Shown: positions 53,668 through 62,160 of the stretch, piece after piece
Layout of the letters: each line of letters begins with the position of its first letter
Numbering within the stretch: position 1 is the stretch's first letter
Assembly: GCA_041392835.1 (NCBI GenBank)
Contig: JAWKLF010000002.1
Span: 385,074 to 449,073, forward strand
Direction of reading: 5' to 3'
DNA: 64,000 bases
From: OLB11 sp041392835
GTDB taxonomy: Bacteria > Bacteroidota > Bacteroidia > Chitinophagales > Chitinophagaceae
Notes under the pieces: model-generated
What the model saw: the letters and a program-made list of their open reading frames with translations, nothing else
Databases searched by the model: none
Told to the model about the DNA's origin: nothing
Translations under genes and position numbers: made by a program

Positions 53668-55885
53668 TTAATAAATAAATTTCATCGCAGGCTATTGCTA
53701 CTTTGGGTTGATTTGAATGGTTTCTAATTATACTGATAGTTAATTCTTTATTTGTATCAAAATTAGTGATGAAAAGGTTTTCTTTACGTTTTTCGGGAAG
53801 TTGTTTTTCGGTATTTTTTATTTTAATAGAAGCAATGATACGCTCTTCGTTATTTATTTTTTGAGAAATAATAATTTCGGATGGAAAATATATATGATGT
53901 TTGGGGTCGCTAAGAAACTGAAAGGATAGTAATGCCTTGGGCGTTAAAGCCACAGGCTTTATGTCAATAAGCATATCATGATTGGTTGCTATAAGCCAAT
54001 TATTTTCATAATCTAAAAATCCTATAGCCCCATCGGTAAGCATGGTTTTGCATTTGGAAATAAACTCCTCATCGGGTGTAGAACGATATACATAAGGCTG
54101 ATTAATCCATTTATTTTCATAAGGCTGTTCTATACTATATTGATGCCATTGGCGTATATACTCTTGAATAGAATATTGAGATTCATTTATCGTATTGATA
54201 TTTAATACTGCTGCTAGCTCCGACAGTTGTGTCAATAAAATTTCTACTTCTTTGTTTATTTCAAAACCATTACTTGTTTTATTCAAATAGCCTCCTGCTG
54301 ATGCGCCTTTTGTTCTTAGCTGTTCTAATGTAATATAAGACAAGGCTAATAATAATTTTTGTGTATGTGTTTTTTCAAAACCGTTCAGTGTTTTTACTTT
54401 TTCTATCATGTCATAAAAAAACAAATCGCTTTGCTCCATTTGTAAATATTGTGTTGCCTGCTCTGCGCCTCCATAAATGGATAGTGCTTTTCTATTTTGC
54501 ACTACCGAATTTTCCATATTCTCATAGTATTCATTCATTTCTTCTACAGAACTAGGAAAATAAATCCCAAAGGCTTCGTAACGAAGCGAATCAATATTGG
54601 CATTGGTATTCCAAAGTAATGATGCTATGACGTGGGTTTTTATTTCCTCTAGCATACTATACTCGGTTTCGTTACCATGTATAAATACGCCCTCTACTCC
54701 CATTTTTTTATACCATTTTAAATCCTCTTGCAAGGTTTTTAAAACTGGAAAAAAAGAAAAATAATTTGCAAAGTTGACTGCATAATCCCAAACAAAAACA
54801 TGTTCTGTCTTTCCTTTCCATTGTTTAAATAACGAAGCTGTTTGAGTTTTATTTTTTTGATTTGAAATGCTAATACCCTTGGGCAAATCAATAGTACTAA
54901 GTAGTACACCTGCATTGGCAGGCAATGCCGTTTGAGGTATTTTTTTTGTGCTTGCATAGTAGGATCCAAAAAATTGTTGCGAAGGGAAGGATACACACAA
55001 GTGTTTGATAAATTCCCATACAGCTGGCGTAGCATCTTCCGAGCTATTGCCTTTTGCAGTACAAGCTGCGCACACACAGGCCATACTATTATCTAAAGGC
55101 ATTATAGAAAAGTACTTTGCCTGAGGATTTTCCTGAATTGAATTTTGAATTATCTGCTTGGTGTTTTCTAACAAAGAAGTACTTGAAAAACAAAGTTGAT
55201 CATATGTTCTTTGATTATTTACTAAAGCATATATAGTCTCGTTTTGCTTTGTCTCGTCTGATATTTTTTTAAACAGATTATGCCCCCATATTCCCCATTC
55301 ATTTTCTAATTGATGTGTGGAATGACATGTAGCAAAACTATCTAAGAGTGCATGGTTAAAATAAACTTCTCTATATGCAAAATCGGGTGAACTGCTTAAT
55401 TGATAATCTGAAGGCAGTAATATTTCTTTTAATTTATTGGCCTGAAATTTGCCATCGATACAATAGAAATTTAAAAACTGTTTTGAAAAATAAATAACAC
55501 TATTCAATATGCCACTTGCTGTTTGAGATTCAAAATATATATTATCCTGCTGGGCTATGATATGAAAACCATCAAAAACTATTTCTGATTTGTGTTGTAA
55601 TAAACTTGCTTGCTTTGTATTGCCAATGCTGATAAATGTAGTATGTGTAAACGGCTTATTGTTTTCTCTTACTATATCTAACTGAAAATTAGTAGCCTGA
55701 TGAATAGCATACTGAATCCATTGAGCAGCTTTTAGTTCACTTTCTGTTGCCTTTTGAGGAATTACTATAACTCTTTTTGAAAATTTTTCGTTTAAAAAGT
55801 CTATAGACTCGGGTTGAGTAGTGCATGAATAAAATAGTCCTTGTAGCACAAACAATAGACTTATATAGAGAGAACACATTTTCAA
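53654..55885 (-). CDS. DUF4838 domain lipoprotein (alpha-glucuronidase-like)
   Basis: The protein is 743 aa. The signal peptide ends with lipobox FYSC. An N-terminal alpha-glucuronidase-type domain (about 25-150) has KATESELKAAQWIQYAI. A TIM-barrel-like DUF4838 domain at about 170-480 has WGIWGHNLFKKI, SIMPLDNSMACVCAAC and VFVWDYAVNF motifs. A helical then beta C-terminus follows. DUF4838 proteins are related to glycoside hydrolases, but the catalytic residues cannot be assigned. It starts 10 bp after the TPR-barrel gene. It could trim or cut the polymer made by the operon. Confidence 0.8.
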   Translation of the reverse strand: MKMCSLYISLLFVLQGLFYSCTTQPESIDFLNEKFSKRVIVIPQKATESELKAAQWIQYAIHQATNFQLDIVRENNKPFTHTTFISIGNTKQASLLQHKSEIVFDGFHIIAQQDNIYFESQTASGILNSVIYFSKQFLNFYCIDGKFQANKLKEILLPSDYQLSSSPDFAYREVYFNHALLDSFATCHSTHQLENEWGIWGHNLFKKISDETKQNETIYALVNNQRTYDQLCFSSTSLLENTKQIIQNSIQENPQAKYFSIMPLDNSMACVCAACTAKGNSSEDATPAVWEFIKHLCVSFPSQQFFGSYYASTKKIPQTALPANAGVLLSTIDLPKGISISNQKNKTQTASLFKQWKGKTEHVFVWDYAVNFANYFSFFPVLKTLQEDLKWYKKMGVEGVFIHGNETEYSMLEEIKTHVIASLLWNTNANIDSLRYEAFGIYFPSSVEEMNEYYENMENSVVQNRKALSIYGGAEQATQYLQMEQSDLFFYDMIEKVKTLNGFEKTHTQKLLLALSYITLEQLRTKGASAGGYLNKTSNGFEINKEVEILLTQLSELAAVLNINTINESQYSIQEYIRQWHQYSIEQPYENKWINQPYVYRSTPDEEFISKCKTMLTDGAIGFLDYENNWLIATNHDMLIDIKPVALTPKALLSFQFLSDPKHHIYFPSEIIISQKINNEERIIASIKIKNTEKQLPEKRKENLFITNFDTNKELTISIIRNHSNQPKVAIACDEIYLLNAQD

Positions 55886-55895
55886 AATGGAAAGT

Positions 55896-58763
55896 TTAAA
55901 ACATGGTTAGTAGTGTAACAAATAAATTATACTGATTTACATTATACTGATCACCAAATTTGAAACTAAACCAATTGCCTTGTATGCCTAAAGTGGTTCT
56001 ATGTTTTAATTTATGCTGATAGCCAGCACCCACCATACGTGTAGTATAATTCAAGAAAGAGTTCAATTGATAATCTATGGTTTTTTCTTCTGGTGGTGTA
56101 CCCAAGGAACCCATAATAGTAAAATAATCGTTTCTATAATTTAGATAATATCTAGATTGAAGAGTAATAGCTTGATATACTCTTCCAAAATCTGTCATAC
56201 CAAAAAAACGAATATTGAGCCAAACATCTTCCCAGCTTTTTGCCGCACCAACAATCAAGGATAAAAAGCTTGCATTATCTTTTTGCAAAACATAACGCAC
56301 ACCGCCTTCAATTTCTAATTCTTTATCAAGTGTTCTAAATAAGGAGGCACTAACTCTAAATTTGGGAAAAGCTATGGGATTGGCAAACGCAAAATTAAAT
56401 TGGGAGTATAGTTTTTTATCGAATTTGTGAAACCATTCTAACTCATTTTGCACACCGGTGCCTATAGGTCTTGCTGCATAATAAAATCGTGCAGTGTATG
56501 TATTCTTTATTCCAAAGCGTGTGTATTCTATTGTCGAAATGGCGGAGCGAAATTGAGTTGAATCAAAAAATGCTCTAGTAAAGGTGATGCCTATTTGATT
56601 TTTAAATTTTTTAGCGTAGAGATAATCTAAATAATTTTTGAAATGTTCATTGTATCCATAAGGAGGCTCGGCCAGTTTTAAATAGTGATAAGCAGAATCA
56701 TATTGATTTTCTTTTTCGTATATAATACCTTTTTTTGTTAGCAATAATTTGTTGTCAGGATACATTGCCAACCCTTTATCGGTATAATATTTTGCTATTT
56801 CCAATGCATTATTATTTAGCTCTATATTGATAGTACGATATAGTGCAAATGTGTCTTCAGGATTTAGTTCTAATGCCTTTACGTAGTATGTAAAAGCAGA
56901 ATCTATATTATCTTCTTTTTCGTATTGTTTTCCTTTTATCAAATAATTTTCTGCCAAAGACCCTTTGATATTTTCATTGTAAGGAAAATTTGTTCTAAGT
57001 AATTCTAATTCATTAATAGCACTGTTATAATCTTTTTTTTCTTGATAGAGTCCTGCTTTTTTCAAGCTAAAATTTTTACTGTCTGGGAAAATATTTAACG
57101 CTTTGTCGCACATATCAATAGCGGCATCATAATCTTTTTTATTGCTAAGTGCATTGATTCCGTATAAATAAGCTTGTTCATTGCTAGGGTCTGCTTCTAT
57201 CATATTATCTATAGCTACCATAGCACTATCATATTTTTCGTTTTCTAAAAAAGTTTTTACATAGGGTATGGATTGCGATAAATACGCATTTTTATACTTT
57301 ATATTGTTGGGATTTTTTAATGCCAAAGAATTTGTAATTTCTAAGGCTTCTTCAAATCTGCCCATCTCTTCGAGCAAGCCCGATTTTTTAAATTTATATT
57401 CATCTTTCCTTGGATTGCGTGCTATCAATTTATCAATTTGATTTAATGCCTTGGGATAATCCTTTTGTGACAAATAAATAGAATAGATATAATCGTTTGC
57501 TACACTTGTATAATCGCTATACCTAGTTAGTTTTTCAAAGGCCGGAAGTGCTTGTTCATATTGTTGATCTTGTGCATATTCTTTGGCCTGAGTATATAAG
57601 AGAGTTGCATATTTATCTCGCAAGTCTGGGTCCGATGGAAATTTTGTTGCCAGCTTTTCCAATAAGCGATTAGCCTCTAAGGTTCTATTTTGAGTTTCGT
57701 ATAAACTAAGCTGTTTGAGTAAATATATTTTATTGTTAGGATTTCTTTTTAGTGCAGTTTTCAAATACATCATGGCTTCATCGTAGTAGCCTTTAGACAA
57801 TGCATTGTTTAATAGATAATTAAAAGCTTCTTCGTTGCCAGGGTTTTCTTCATAAATTTTTTGATAAAGTACATAAGGGTCTGTATTGTTGTAAAAGCGT
57901 GCAGATTCGAGTTTGAGGTCTTTGAGAACATTTCTCAACGTGGCACTTGGATATTTTTTGAGTAGCTGCTCTGTATAGCTTATGGCCTCTGGATATTTAT
58001 GAGCGTCTTGCAAAAGACCAATTTTTTTTATAATAAGTTTAGGATCGTAAGGGTAATAGGTCAATCCATTTTCTATTAACTCTAGTGCTTCTGTTTTTTT
58101 TCCAGCCTTTAATTCATTATTGATTTGTTTTTGCAAGGTCTGCATATCGGTCGGTTCTAATGAGAGCACCTGGCTATATAATTCTTTGGTGGCTTTATAG
58201 TCTCCTTTTTTATACATTCTATCGGCTTGTTCTTCCATTACATTTTTGTAATACCTTTTGACCATAGTATCTTCTGGAAAAATTTGATAAAGCCTTGTCA
58301 AGGATCGGCCTGCCTCTATCTTGTTTCCCATTTCATTATAAAGGGCTATTTTTTTTAGCCATAGTGTTTTACTATAGGGTTGTGCTTGCAAAAGTTCGTT
58401 TACATAGCATATGGCACTGGAGTATCGGCCAGTTTGTGTTTCTACATTGACTAAATAATGTCTTGATTCGGTATTGTTTGGATTTTGATCGGCTACTTTT
58501 TTTAATTCAAAGCGTGCGCTATCAAACTTTTTTAGCTCAAGGTAACATTTACCTAAATATTGTCTGATATCTAAATTGTATGGCGATTTTTCCAAGCCCA
58601 GCTTGCAATACTGTGCTGCTTTATTAAAGTTACCCTTTTGATTGCCTTCTATTCGTGCCAAGCGATAATATTCATCACTACTTAAGTTTGCATTGCGTTG
58701 TGCTTGTGCAAATTGTATACTTAGAATTAAGTATATACTATATATCAGTAAACCTTTATACAT
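55896..58763 (-). CDS. TPR-rich scaffold with C-terminal YaiO-type outer membrane barrel
   Basis: The protein is 955 aa from ATG 58763; the longer frame adds nine residues before the signal peptide. The signal sequence (MYKGLLIYSIYLILS) ends near AQAQ. About twenty TPR-like helical repeats fill residues 30-705 (such as EAFNYLLNNALSKGYYDEAM). The last 240 residues form a beta barrel (GITFTRAFFDS, FRVSASLFRTLDKELEIEGG, ending in aromatic Phe), as in YaiO/BcsC-type pores. The layout is that of PgaA and BcsC: periplasmic TPR plus outer-membrane pore in one chain. It overlaps the glycosyltransferase gene by 8 bp. Confidence 0.88.
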   Translation of the reverse strand: MYKGLLIYSIYLILSIQFAQAQRNANLSSDEYYRLARIEGNQKGNFNKAAQYCKLGLEKSPYNLDIRQYLGKCYLELKKFDSARFELKKVADQNPNNTESRHYLVNVETQTGRYSSAICYVNELLQAQPYSKTLWLKKIALYNEMGNKIEAGRSLTRLYQIFPEDTMVKRYYKNVMEEQADRMYKKGDYKATKELYSQVLSLEPTDMQTLQKQINNELKAGKKTEALELIENGLTYYPYDPKLIIKKIGLLQDAHKYPEAISYTEQLLKKYPSATLRNVLKDLKLESARFYNNTDPYVLYQKIYEENPGNEEAFNYLLNNALSKGYYDEAMMYLKTALKRNPNNKIYLLKQLSLYETQNRTLEANRLLEKLATKFPSDPDLRDKYATLLYTQAKEYAQDQQYEQALPAFEKLTRYSDYTSVANDYIYSIYLSQKDYPKALNQIDKLIARNPRKDEYKFKKSGLLEEMGRFEEALEITNSLALKNPNNIKYKNAYLSQSIPYVKTFLENEKYDSAMVAIDNMIEADPSNEQAYLYGINALSNKKDYDAAIDMCDKALNIFPDSKNFSLKKAGLYQEKKDYNSAINELELLRTNFPYNENIKGSLAENYLIKGKQYEKEDNIDSAFTYYVKALELNPEDTFALYRTINIELNNNALEIAKYYTDKGLAMYPDNKLLLTKKGIIYEKENQYDSAYHYLKLAEPPYGYNEHFKNYLDYLYAKKFKNQIGITFTRAFFDSTQFRSAISTIEYTRFGIKNTYTARFYYAARPIGTGVQNELEWFHKFDKKLYSQFNFAFANPIAFPKFRVSASLFRTLDKELEIEGGVRYVLQKDNASFLSLIVGAAKSWEDVWLNIRFFGMTDFGRVYQAITLQSRYYLNYRNDYFTIMGSLGTPPEEKTIDYQLNSFLNYTTRMVGAGYQHKLKHRTTLGIQGNWFSFKFGDQYNVNQYNLFVTLLTMF

Positions 58764-60192
58764 TGGCTGTTTTTGTTTTTGTCGTATCAAACCCTTGTCT
58801 TGTCATAGAGCCCCACTCAAATTCTTTTGAAGAAAAATAACTGATATAGCCCTTAATAGAAAAGAACATGATTAAAGGATGGTAAATAAAGGGTTCTAAA
58901 AATGCAAGGAAAATAAGCTTAAGCACTTCCCAAAATGTTCTGTAATATTTAAACGTGATTTGATCCCAAAGTACTACCATGGTAGTAATAGCAACTGAAA
59001 ATGTATAGGCGTATAGTAGTATAATCCATGCCATTTCCCAATTGACTTGATTGGTAACTATAAGATAGATAAAAAACAACCAACCCACAGCTTCTATGAT
59101 GGGTGCCAAAAGTTCATAAACAAAAGCATAGGGATAGACAATCAATCCCATTTTTTTGTACTTTTTATTAAATAATACTTTACGATGATCAAAAAATATT
59201 TGCATCAATCCCCTTGCCCATCTTGTCCGCTGCCTATTCAGTATTTGTAGTGTAGGAGGTCCTTCTGTCCAACAACATGAAAGTGGTATATAAGCAATTT
59301 TATAAGGCAAATTATTGTTGAGCATATACATGGTCATACGTGTTATAAGGTCCATATCTTCAGCGTGAGATAAAGGACTATAACCACCCGCACGTACCGA
59401 AACTTCTTTATTAAAAAGACCTAAGCCACCCGATACATTTGGAACGCTATTGACTAATGACCACCCCATTTTGCTCATTAAATAAGCTCTAATATATTCT
59501 AATTCTTGGAATCCTGGAATTAATTTTCTTGGTGGTCTTACTCGTGTAATTACCCCTTCATCTATATCGCAACTGTTGGACATGCGCAGGGTAGCGCCCA
59601 CAGCAATTACTTGTTTGGATGCATTCAAGATAGGTTTTACCATTTTTAATAGTGTATTTCTATCCAAAATGCAATCTACGTCTGTACAGAGGTAGTAAGG
59701 AAAAGAGGAAGCATTAATGCCAGCATTGGAAGCATCTGCCTTGGTTCCTCCGTTTTCTTTGTCCACTACAGTTAATATAGAAAAGGCAGGGTTTCTTGAT
59801 TTAAAAATTCTTTTTACGGGTTTTGTTTTGATTTTATCTACATACGCATAGGGTGTTTCTTCCAACTCAAATTCTTCGATTAGTAATTTTAGTGTATCAT
59901 CTTTACTACCATCGTTGATGATAATAACTTCAAAAATCGGGTAATTGAGCGTCAATAAAGAACGAACATTCACGATAATCGTTTTTTCTTCGTTGAAGGC
60001 CGGTGCTATTACGGATATACCTGGTGTGAGTGGTGAAGACATTAATGTATTGTCGTCAAAGTCGCTATTGTAGCCTTTGTATCGCATGATAGCAATAAAA
60101 GAAAACATAGCCATGATGATATAACTCAAAAACAAGGAGGTCGTGTAGAAAAAAACAAAGTACTCGTAAAAAGTTCTTATTTGCTCAAACAT
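58756..60192 (-). CDS. Processive family 2 glycosyltransferase (PgaC/BcsA-like synthase)
   Basis: The protein is 478 aa. One or two N-terminal membrane helices (about 12-38) come before the GT-A domain (about 55-320). It contains PAFNEE, DGSKDDT, CTDVDCILD (the DxD motif), HAEDMDLITRM (catalytic Asp) and RQRTRWARG (QxxRW). Three or four C-terminal membrane helices form the translocation path. These are the hallmarks of polymerising synthases such as those for poly-GlcNAc, cellulose or hyaluronan. The sugar is not known. It is 3 bp after the HEAT gene and overlaps the TPR-barrel gene. Confidence 0.92.
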   Translation of the reverse strand: MFEQIRTFYEYFVFFYTTSLFLSYIIMAMFSFIAIMRYKGYNSDFDDNTLMSSPLTPGISVIAPAFNEEKTIIVNVRSLLTLNYPIFEVIIINDGSKDDTLKLLIEEFELEETPYAYVDKIKTKPVKRIFKSRNPAFSILTVVDKENGGTKADASNAGINASSFPYYLCTDVDCILDRNTLLKMVKPILNASKQVIAVGATLRMSNSCDIDEGVITRVRPPRKLIPGFQELEYIRAYLMSKMGWSLVNSVPNVSGGLGLFNKEVSVRAGGYSPLSHAEDMDLITRMTMYMLNNNLPYKIAYIPLSCCWTEGPPTLQILNRQRTRWARGLMQIFFDHRKVLFNKKYKKMGLIVYPYAFVYELLAPIIEAVGWLFFIYLIVTNQVNWEMAWIILLYAYTFSVAITTMVVLWDQITFKYYRTFWEVLKLIFLAFLEPFIYHPLIMFFSIKGYISYFSSKEFEWGSMTRQGFDTTKTKTANV

Positions 60193-60195
60193 ATA

Positions 60196-61344
60196 TTACT
60201 TGAATTTAATTAAAGGGTTAGCAATATGTTGTAAAATAAGTCTCGAAAAATCTTTTTCGGAATTCATTAATATGGAGAATGTTTCATTTCCTTTGTTTTC
60301 ATAATTTAGGATAGATTCTGCTATTACTTTTTTAGTATCTGTTTCGTTGGAGAGGCTATATTGAGCAGATAAAAAATCGAGCGACAAACCCGAATTAAAT
60401 TTTCCAATACTACGAATGATTTCTTTTTGACAATTTTCAGGTTGATTCGGATACATTTCTTTCATCATGTTTTCATACTCTCCTGCACCGAGTTCTCCAA
60501 GTGTTTTAAAAGCTTCAGCTCTTAAGTTATGATTTTCTGTTTTCAAAAATTCTATTATAGTCGGAATGCTTTCTTGTTGTTTAAAGAAAGCGCACATTTT
60601 TAACGAAAATGAAATGATAGAATCATTTTTAGAGTAGGCAATCCATTTACTAAAATTGGGTACTATGGTGTTTTCGATATTCATTAAATTCTTTAATAAA
60701 TTTATTTGATCCCATTCATTTAATTGTTCATTGGAGTCTTCAAAATATTTAAATGGATCGTTTTTACTGAGTCTTACGTAAGAATTTCGAGCTTCTTTTT
60801 TTAATTGATTATTGCCACTATATGTATAAGGAATGATTTTAGATTCTGATGTAGAGATTGATAAGTTTGACAATTCTTGTATTCCTTTCATTTTATTAAA
60901 AGCGCTCGAAAAATCCAGTTTATTATCAATATGTTTTTCTAAACCAATGGCATTGATGATGGTTAAGAATCGCTGGTCTGATTTAAAGTTAAAACTATTT
61001 TTACATTTTATAAATCTATCTGTAATAAGATTAAGATTAGACTTACTGAGTTTGCCTATTTTGCTAGTAAACTCATTGTATATTTCAAATTCGCTATACT
61101 TGCTTTCTTCATCAAACAAAAATTTTACTAAAAGTTCATCTATAACTGGGCTTAATTTATTTTCTTTTCTAACTTTTTTGTTGAAAAGGTATCTGATATA
61201 ACTGAGTGCAGCTAAAAATATAGAAAATGCTATAAAACACCCCAATATGAAAATAATACAAAGTTGTATTATAAAAGGAAAGGAGGTGATTTTAGCGTAA
61301 TAGGTATAAAAAACATTAAATATTCCAAGTATCTGCAAGATCAA
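60196..61344 (-). CDS. HEAT-repeat protein with N-terminal membrane anchor
   Basis: The protein is 382 aa. A membrane helix at about 25-48 precedes a basic stretch and a soluble domain. HEAT-type repeats lie at about 225-375 (NSIISFSLKMCAFFKQQESI, then LRAEAFKTLGELGAGEYENM). It is expected to face the cytoplasm as a scaffold, perhaps to link the receiver protein and the synthase. No catalytic motif. It starts 41 bp after the receiver gene. Confidence 0.85.
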   Translation of the reverse strand: MILQILGIFNVFYTYYAKITSFPFIIQLCIIFILGCFIAFSIFLAALSYIRYLFNKKVRKENKLSPVIDELLVKFLFDEESKYSEFEIYNEFTSKIGKLSKSNLNLITDRFIKCKNSFNFKSDQRFLTIINAIGLEKHIDNKLDFSSAFNKMKGIQELSNLSISTSESKIIPYTYSGNNQLKKEARNSYVRLSKNDPFKYFEDSNEQLNEWDQINLLKNLMNIENTIVPNFSKWIAYSKNDSIISFSLKMCAFFKQQESIPTIIEFLKTENHNLRAEAFKTLGELGAGEYENMMKEMYPNQPENCQKEIIRSIGKFNSGLSLDFLSAQYSLSNETDTKKVIAESILNYENKGNETFSILMNSEKDFSRLILQHIANPLIKFK

Positions 61345-61385
61345 TCAATTTGTGTATAACTTTATACAAAAATGATGCCTAAACG

Positions 61386-61775
61386 CTATAAAACACGAAC
61401 AAAAGAGCTTGTATTTAATTGTAAATTGGAAATTGTAGTCAACATCAATTGAATATCAACGGGTTTGGTAAAAATAGCATCTGGTTCTATTTTTTCATAT
61501 TCTTTTTTCATGGTAGGGTTATTGTTCCCAATAATAGAAATGTACGGAATATTTTTGCTTTTAGCTATACCCTTTACTAGGGTGGCCATTTCTAAACCGT
61601 TTTTGTGCTCTATTTGGTCGCTACAAATGATAAAATCATATTCTTTATTGTTCAAATAGTCTAACGCATGCATACCATCATGGCATATAATAGTGTCAAT
61701 GTTTTTTTGGCTAAAAAATAATTTTACTGTGTTTGTAAAAAATAAATCGCTATCTATAATGAGTGCGGTATTCAT
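61386..61775 (-). CDS. Stand-alone receiver domain, atypical active site
   Basis: The protein is 129 aa with the full (beta-alpha)5 receiver fold and no output domain. The acidic pocket reads IIDSD (residues 6-10), where DD is usual. The phosphoacceptor region reads FIICSDQIEHKNG (48-60): Asp53 is present but the stretch to Gly60 is one residue short and lacks the usual Pro. The conserved Thr/Ser is Gly83. Lys104 (TKPVD) is kept. It is the first gene of the polysaccharide operon. It may work without normal phosphorylation, for example by protein contact with the HEAT protein. Confidence 0.8.
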   Translation of the reverse strand: MNTALIIDSDLFFTNTVKLFFSQKNIDTIICHDGMHALDYLNNKEYDFIICSDQIEHKNGLEMATLVKGIAKSKNIPYISIIGNNNPTMKKEYEKIEPDAIFTKPVDIQLMLTTISNLQLNTSSFVRVL

Positions 61776-61810
61776 GGAATGTAGGTTTGTTTATTACAAA
61801 AAAAACACTC

Positions 61811-61834
61811 TTTTGGCTATATACAAAGCCAAAA
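61811..61834 (-). promoter_or_regulatory. Small hairpin in the leader of the polysaccharide operon
   Basis: TTTTGGCT (61811-61818) pairs with AGCCAAAA (61827-61834) around an 8-base loop. On the minus strand a run of U residues starts about 7 nt downstream, before the receiver gene ATG at 61775. It could be a weak attenuator or a promoter-side repeat. No exact TAnnTTTG box is found in this leader. Confidence 0.3.
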
Positions 61835-61966
61835 TTGTTAAAAAACACATGATTTTTATCGAAATGTGTATAAGCATAGTAATATTGTCTTTAATATAGT
61901 AATTTTAATACATATTATAAATTTATCAATTTGTTTTGAACTATATTTTGCTCCATTTTGGGGAAC

Positions 61967-62113
61967 ATGAATACCAAAGGAACTCCATACAAACCACCTA
62001 TTCAATATCTATGTTTAGATGAAAAAAGAAGACTTGGATTAGTTACCCGAATTAAAAAACAAATCACTAAATTTGAACTTACTAATGCAGAACTTGGTAT
62101 TATAACTTGTTGA
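61967..62113 (+). CDS. Small hypothetical ORF
   Basis: An ATG-initiated frame of 48 codons gives a basic peptide (GTPYKPPIQYLCLDEKRRLG, then LVTRIKKQITKFELTNAEL). The composition looks like coding DNA. The charged helical second half could be a fragment of a nucleic-acid-binding protein. I do not recognise it. It lies between the polysaccharide operon and the GIY-YIG gene, in 385 bp that otherwise hold only the hairpin at 61811-61834. Confidence 0.35.
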   Translation: MNTKGTPYKPPIQYLCLDEKRRLGLVTRIKKQITKFELTNAELGIITC

Positions 62114-62160
62114 TTTATAACTACAAGGCTTGACGTTAGTCAGAATAAAAAGACAACCCA

